This document shows positions 61,669 through 64,000 of a DNA stretch of 64,000 bases, piece by piece (the first letter of the stretch is position 1; each line of letters begins with the position of its first letter). Made by a program: the position numbers and the translations under genes. Source of the stretch: CAVSCD01 sp963726335 (GTDB lineage Bacteria; Acidobacteriota; Aminicenantia; Aminicenantales; UBA8522); NCBI GenBank assembly GCA_963726335.1, contig CAVSCD010000004.1:496001-560000 (forward strand). The letters are read 5' to 3'. The notes under the pieces were generated by a model. It ran no database searches and was not told where the DNA came from. It was given only the letters and a program-made list of their open reading frames with translations.

Positions 61669-63447
61669 ATGTCATATCAGATCATCGCCAGGAAATACCG
61701 ACCGAAGACTTTCGAGAAGATGGTCGGGCAGAAGGCCATTGTCCAGACTCTCCAGAACGCCATCAAGCAGAACCGGGTCGCCCAGGCCTACATCTTCTCG
61801 GGCATGAGGGGAGTGGGCAAGACGACCATGGCCCGGATCCTGGCCAAGGCGCTGAACTGCAAGGAAGGGCCGACGCCCACGCCCTGCAATATATGTGAGT
61901 CGTGCGTAAGCATCGACGAAGACCGTTCGGTCGACGTCTTGGAGATCGACGGCGCCTCGAATCGCTCGGTTGAGGATATGGACCCCATCAGGGAAACCGC
62001 CAAGTACCGGCCCATCTACAGCCGCTATAAGATCGTATACATCGATGAAGTTCATATGCTGTCAGCCCACGCTTTCAACTCACTCTTAAAGATTCTCGAG
62101 GAGCCGCCGCCGCTGACCGTGTTCATCTTCGCAACAACGGAATTTCGAAAGGTCCTAGCCACCATCGTCTCCCGCTGCCAGCACTTCGAGTTCAAGAAGC
62201 TCTCCCACAAAGAGATCATCAATCATCTCCTCAGCATCGCCAAGGACGAGGGCCTGACGATCACGCCAGCGGCGTTAAGCCTGATCGCCCAGGCCGCCGA
62301 GGGGAGCATGCGCGACGCCCAGAGCCTGCTTGACCAGGCCGCGGCCTTTTCGGGGATGGATATCAGCGACGAAAACCTGAAAGAGATCCTGGGCGTCATC
62401 GACAGTGTCCTGCTCTTCACCGCCTCGGGCCTGATATTGGCCCAGGACGCCGCGGCGGTCTTCCCTCTCGTCGAAAAGATCATGGAGCGGGGCTATGACC
62501 TCCGCGTTTTCCACAAGGACCTCATCCTGCATTTCCGGAACCTGCTTCTGGCCAGGTCCGTAGGGGACCTCGAGGGCCTGCTGCCTCTCAATGCCGACGA
62601 GCTCGCCGTCCTCAAGAAGGAAGCCGATAAGGCGACGGTGGAAGAGCTGTTGCGGTGTCTCCATGTCCTGCAGGAAGCCGAGTCGGGGCTCCGGTATTCC
62701 GCCCAGCCCCAGATCTATCTCGAGACGCTGCTGGTCAGGCTGTGCAATATCAGCAAGATCATGCCCCTCATGGACCTGGTCCGCGAAGTCGAACAGCTCA
62801 AGGGTGGCGGGTCCGGTGCGCCGGGCGGCGGGGGCGAAACAGCCTCCGTTCCACGCCCAACATCGAAGAGCGTGCCCCAAAGGCCGGCACCGTCTCGGGC
62901 CTCCGCAGCCGCACCGCAAGTGCCGTCCGTTGAATTTGCCCCGTCCACTGCGGAACCCGCGCCGATCAACCCACCCGAACCGTCGGTTCCCCCGTCGGCC
63001 CCCGGCAAACCCATGGACCCAAAAGCCTTTTGGCAGCGGCTGATCGCTGACTTGGAGAAGGAAAAGAGCTCGGTGGCCGCGATCCTCAGCCGGGAGGCGA
63101 CATTCCGTCTCAAGGACGAGTCCGCCGACATCAAGTTCTCCACGGACAAGGGATTCATCCTGGACAACCCGGCCGTCCTGGAGATCTCTTTTCCCGCCGG
63201 GGACAGCGTCTTCCGGGACGCCGTCCACGCGGAGACCCGGACCATCGAGAGGCTCGCCTCCGAGATCAACGGCCGGAAAGTGAAAATCAGGCTGGCCGAC
63301 ACCGCGGTTCAGCAGGCGCCCCGGAAAGAGAAGGTGTCGGATACGGCCCTGAAAGACCCGGGGGTCCGGGCGTTCATGGACGTCTTCCGCGGCCAGATCT
63401 TCAGCGTGGAGCCGGTCTCGGGAGCCAAGGAGAGTGAAGAGGCATGA
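61669..63447 (+). CDS. dnaX: DNA polymerase III subunits gamma and tau
   Basis: The 592-residue clamp-loader ATPase begins YQIIARKYRPKTFEKMVGQK. It has Walker A in FSGMRGVGKTTMARILAKAL, the zinc cysteines CKEGPTPTPCNICESC, VDVLEIDGASNRSVEDM, Walker B in KIVYIDEVHMLS, the SRC motif ATIVSRCQHFEFKK and AEGSMRDAQSLLDQA (sensor 2). A Pro/Ala linker near 390-450 leads to a tau-like C-terminal domain. I saw no A6G-type slip site, so only the full-length form is predicted. ybaB overlaps its stop (ATGA). Confidence 0.94.
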   Translation: MSYQIIARKYRPKTFEKMVGQKAIVQTLQNAIKQNRVAQAYIFSGMRGVGKTTMARILAKALNCKEGPTPTPCNICESCVSIDEDRSVDVLEIDGASNRSVEDMDPIRETAKYRPIYSRYKIVYIDEVHMLSAHAFNSLLKILEEPPPLTVFIFATTEFRKVLATIVSRCQHFEFKKLSHKEIINHLLSIAKDEGLTITPAALSLIAQAAEGSMRDAQSLLDQAAAFSGMDISDENLKEILGVIDSVLLFTASGLILAQDAAAVFPLVEKIMERGYDLRVFHKDLILHFRNLLLARSVGDLEGLLPLNADELAVLKKEADKATVEELLRCLHVLQEAESGLRYSAQPQIYLETLLVRLCNISKIMPLMDLVREVEQLKGGGSGAPGGGGETASVPRPTSKSVPQRPAPSRASAAAPQVPSVEFAPSTAEPAPINPPEPSVPPSAPGKPMDPKAFWQRLIADLEKEKSSVAAILSREATFRLKDESADIKFSTDKGFILDNPAVLEISFPAGDSVFRDAVHAETRTIERLASEINGRKVKIRLADTAVQQAPRKEKVSDTALKDPGVRAFMDVFRGQIFSVEPVSGAKESEEA

Positions 63448-63755
63448 AGGACCTGGGCAACCTCCAGAAGATGCTGAAGACAGCCAAGGAGATGCAGGAG
63501 AGACTGCAGAAGGAAATGGCCGAGATGCGGATCGACGGGACGAGCGGCGGCGGCATGGTGAACGTCGTCCTCGACGGCCAGAAGAACCTCATCTCCGTCC
63601 GCCTGGACCCCGAAGTCGTGAACAAGGACGATATCGACATGCTGCAGGACCTGGTCGTGGCCGCCTTCAACGACGCCGCCGGCAAGGTGGACGAGCAGAT
63701 GGCGGGCAAGCTGAGCAGCCTGGGCGGAGGGCTCAAGATCCCGGGGCTCTCCTGA
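63444..63755 (+). CDS. YbaB/EbfC nucleoid-associated protein
   Basis: The 103-residue DNA-binding protein has the N-terminal coiled coil (LQKMLKTAKEMQERLQKEMA) and the beta-hairpin core (VNVVLDGQKNLISVRLDPEV) of YbaB/EbfC. The C-terminal VVAAFNDAAGKVDEQMAGKL helix completes the fold. It dimerises and coats DNA in relatives. It sits between dnaX and recR with four-base and one-base overlaps, the common arrangement. Confidence 0.93.
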   Translation: MKDLGNLQKMLKTAKEMQERLQKEMAEMRIDGTSGGGMVNVVLDGQKNLISVRLDPEVVNKDDIDMLQDLVVAAFNDAAGKVDEQMAGKLSSLGGGLKIPGLS

Positions 63756-64000
63756 TGTTCGATTACGCCCAGCCCCTCCAGCGGCTAATCGAGGAGCTGA
63801 AGCGTATCCCCGGCATCGGCGCCAAGACCGCCCAGCGGATCGCCTTCTACATCCTCGGCCTGCCCCAGGAAGACACCGAGCGGCTGGCCGAGTCCATCCG
63901 GACCGCCAGGAAGCAGGTCTTCTACTGCTCGGTCTGCAACAACATCACCCACGTGGACCCCTGTCCGCTGTGCTCCGATAATCAACGCGACCCGGAAATG
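63755..64000 (+). CDS. recR: Recombination protein RecR (5' part)
   Basis: The first 82 residues are present; the gene runs off the window. They show YAQPLQRLIEELKRIPGIGA with the helix-hairpin-helix motif (PGIGAKTAQRIAFYIL) and the four-cysteine zinc finger CSVCNNITHVDPCPLC. This is the N-terminal half of RecR, which loads RecA together with RecO. The ATG shares one base with the ybaB TGA (TGATG). Confidence 0.94.
   Translation, partial: MFDYAQPLQRLIEELKRIPGIGAKTAQRIAFYILGLPQEDTERLAESIRTARKQVFYCSVCNNITHVDPCPLCSDNQRDPEM

Noticed and set aside
61669..63447. A programmed frameshift in dnaX producing a short gamma form
   Set aside because: No A-rich slippery heptamer was found in the region after the ATPase domain.

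Overview
The window is high-GC bacterial chromosome. Its housekeeping blocks, its TAT-exported sugar-oxidoreductase and sulfatase genes, and its large SBBP-propeller secreted proteins fit an uncultured Acidobacteriota/Aminicenantes-like organism. That taxonomic guess is an inference from gene content, not a computed placement.

Layout. 1-8.7 kb: the end of an MFS transporter, then a carbohydrate cluster (GH109-like oxidoreductase, zinc-ribbon/TPR protein, DUF1080 lipoprotein plus Gfo/Idh oxidoreductase, sugar isomerase plus glucuronokinase-like GHMP kinase). This cluster lies between two 206-bp, almost identical, palindrome-ended repeats in opposite orientation (177-382 and 8459-8664). 8.7-13 kb: a mitochondrial-type EF-G followed by a small P-loop ATPase gene, and a sugar-porter MFS gene. 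13-35 kb: an accessory, partly decaying region of mostly secreted proteins: M64 peptidase, GH42 (frameshifted), a duplicated module of SBBP-propeller genes and 'DFG-GLW' repeat genes, amidohydrolase (frameshifted), an unknown envelope protein, MFS (frameshifted), UroD-like (frameshifted), sulfatase, and a wrecked subtilase. 35-36.2 kb: tRNA-Arg followed by an unknown gene pair. 36-42 kb: metY-metX-metW, a degenerate nuclease-like gene, an AlkD-like gene, a thioredoxin, tRNA-Leu. 42-50.6 kb: gap-pgk-tpiA-secG on the minus strand; nnr-tsaE; thiE and a purine permease; apt. 50.6-64 kb: GH3 glycosidase, two PLP enzymes, threonine synthase, tadA, two tRNA-Ser flanking homoserine dehydrogenase, ornithine aminotransferase, a Trp-rich lipoprotein with a sigma-54-like promoter, a DMT permease, and dnaX-ybaB-recR (recR cut by the window end).

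How it works together. The secreted or TAT-exported glycosidases, sulfatase, DUF1080 and Gfo/Idh proteins suggest degradation of complex, partly sulfated or uronic-acid-containing glycans. A sugar porter, a UroD-like protein and full triose-phosphate glycolysis accompany them. The amino-acid genes cover homoserine to methionine (metX/Y/W) and homoserine to threonine and its dehydration (hom, thrC, threonine-dehydratase-like).

The most unusual content is the 206-bp element pair; a repeated eight-unit 'DFG-x-x-GLW' domain that occurs both alone and fused to a seven-bladed SBBP propeller, in a visibly duplicated and decaying locus; and a concentration of single-base frameshifts between 15.8 and 35 kb.
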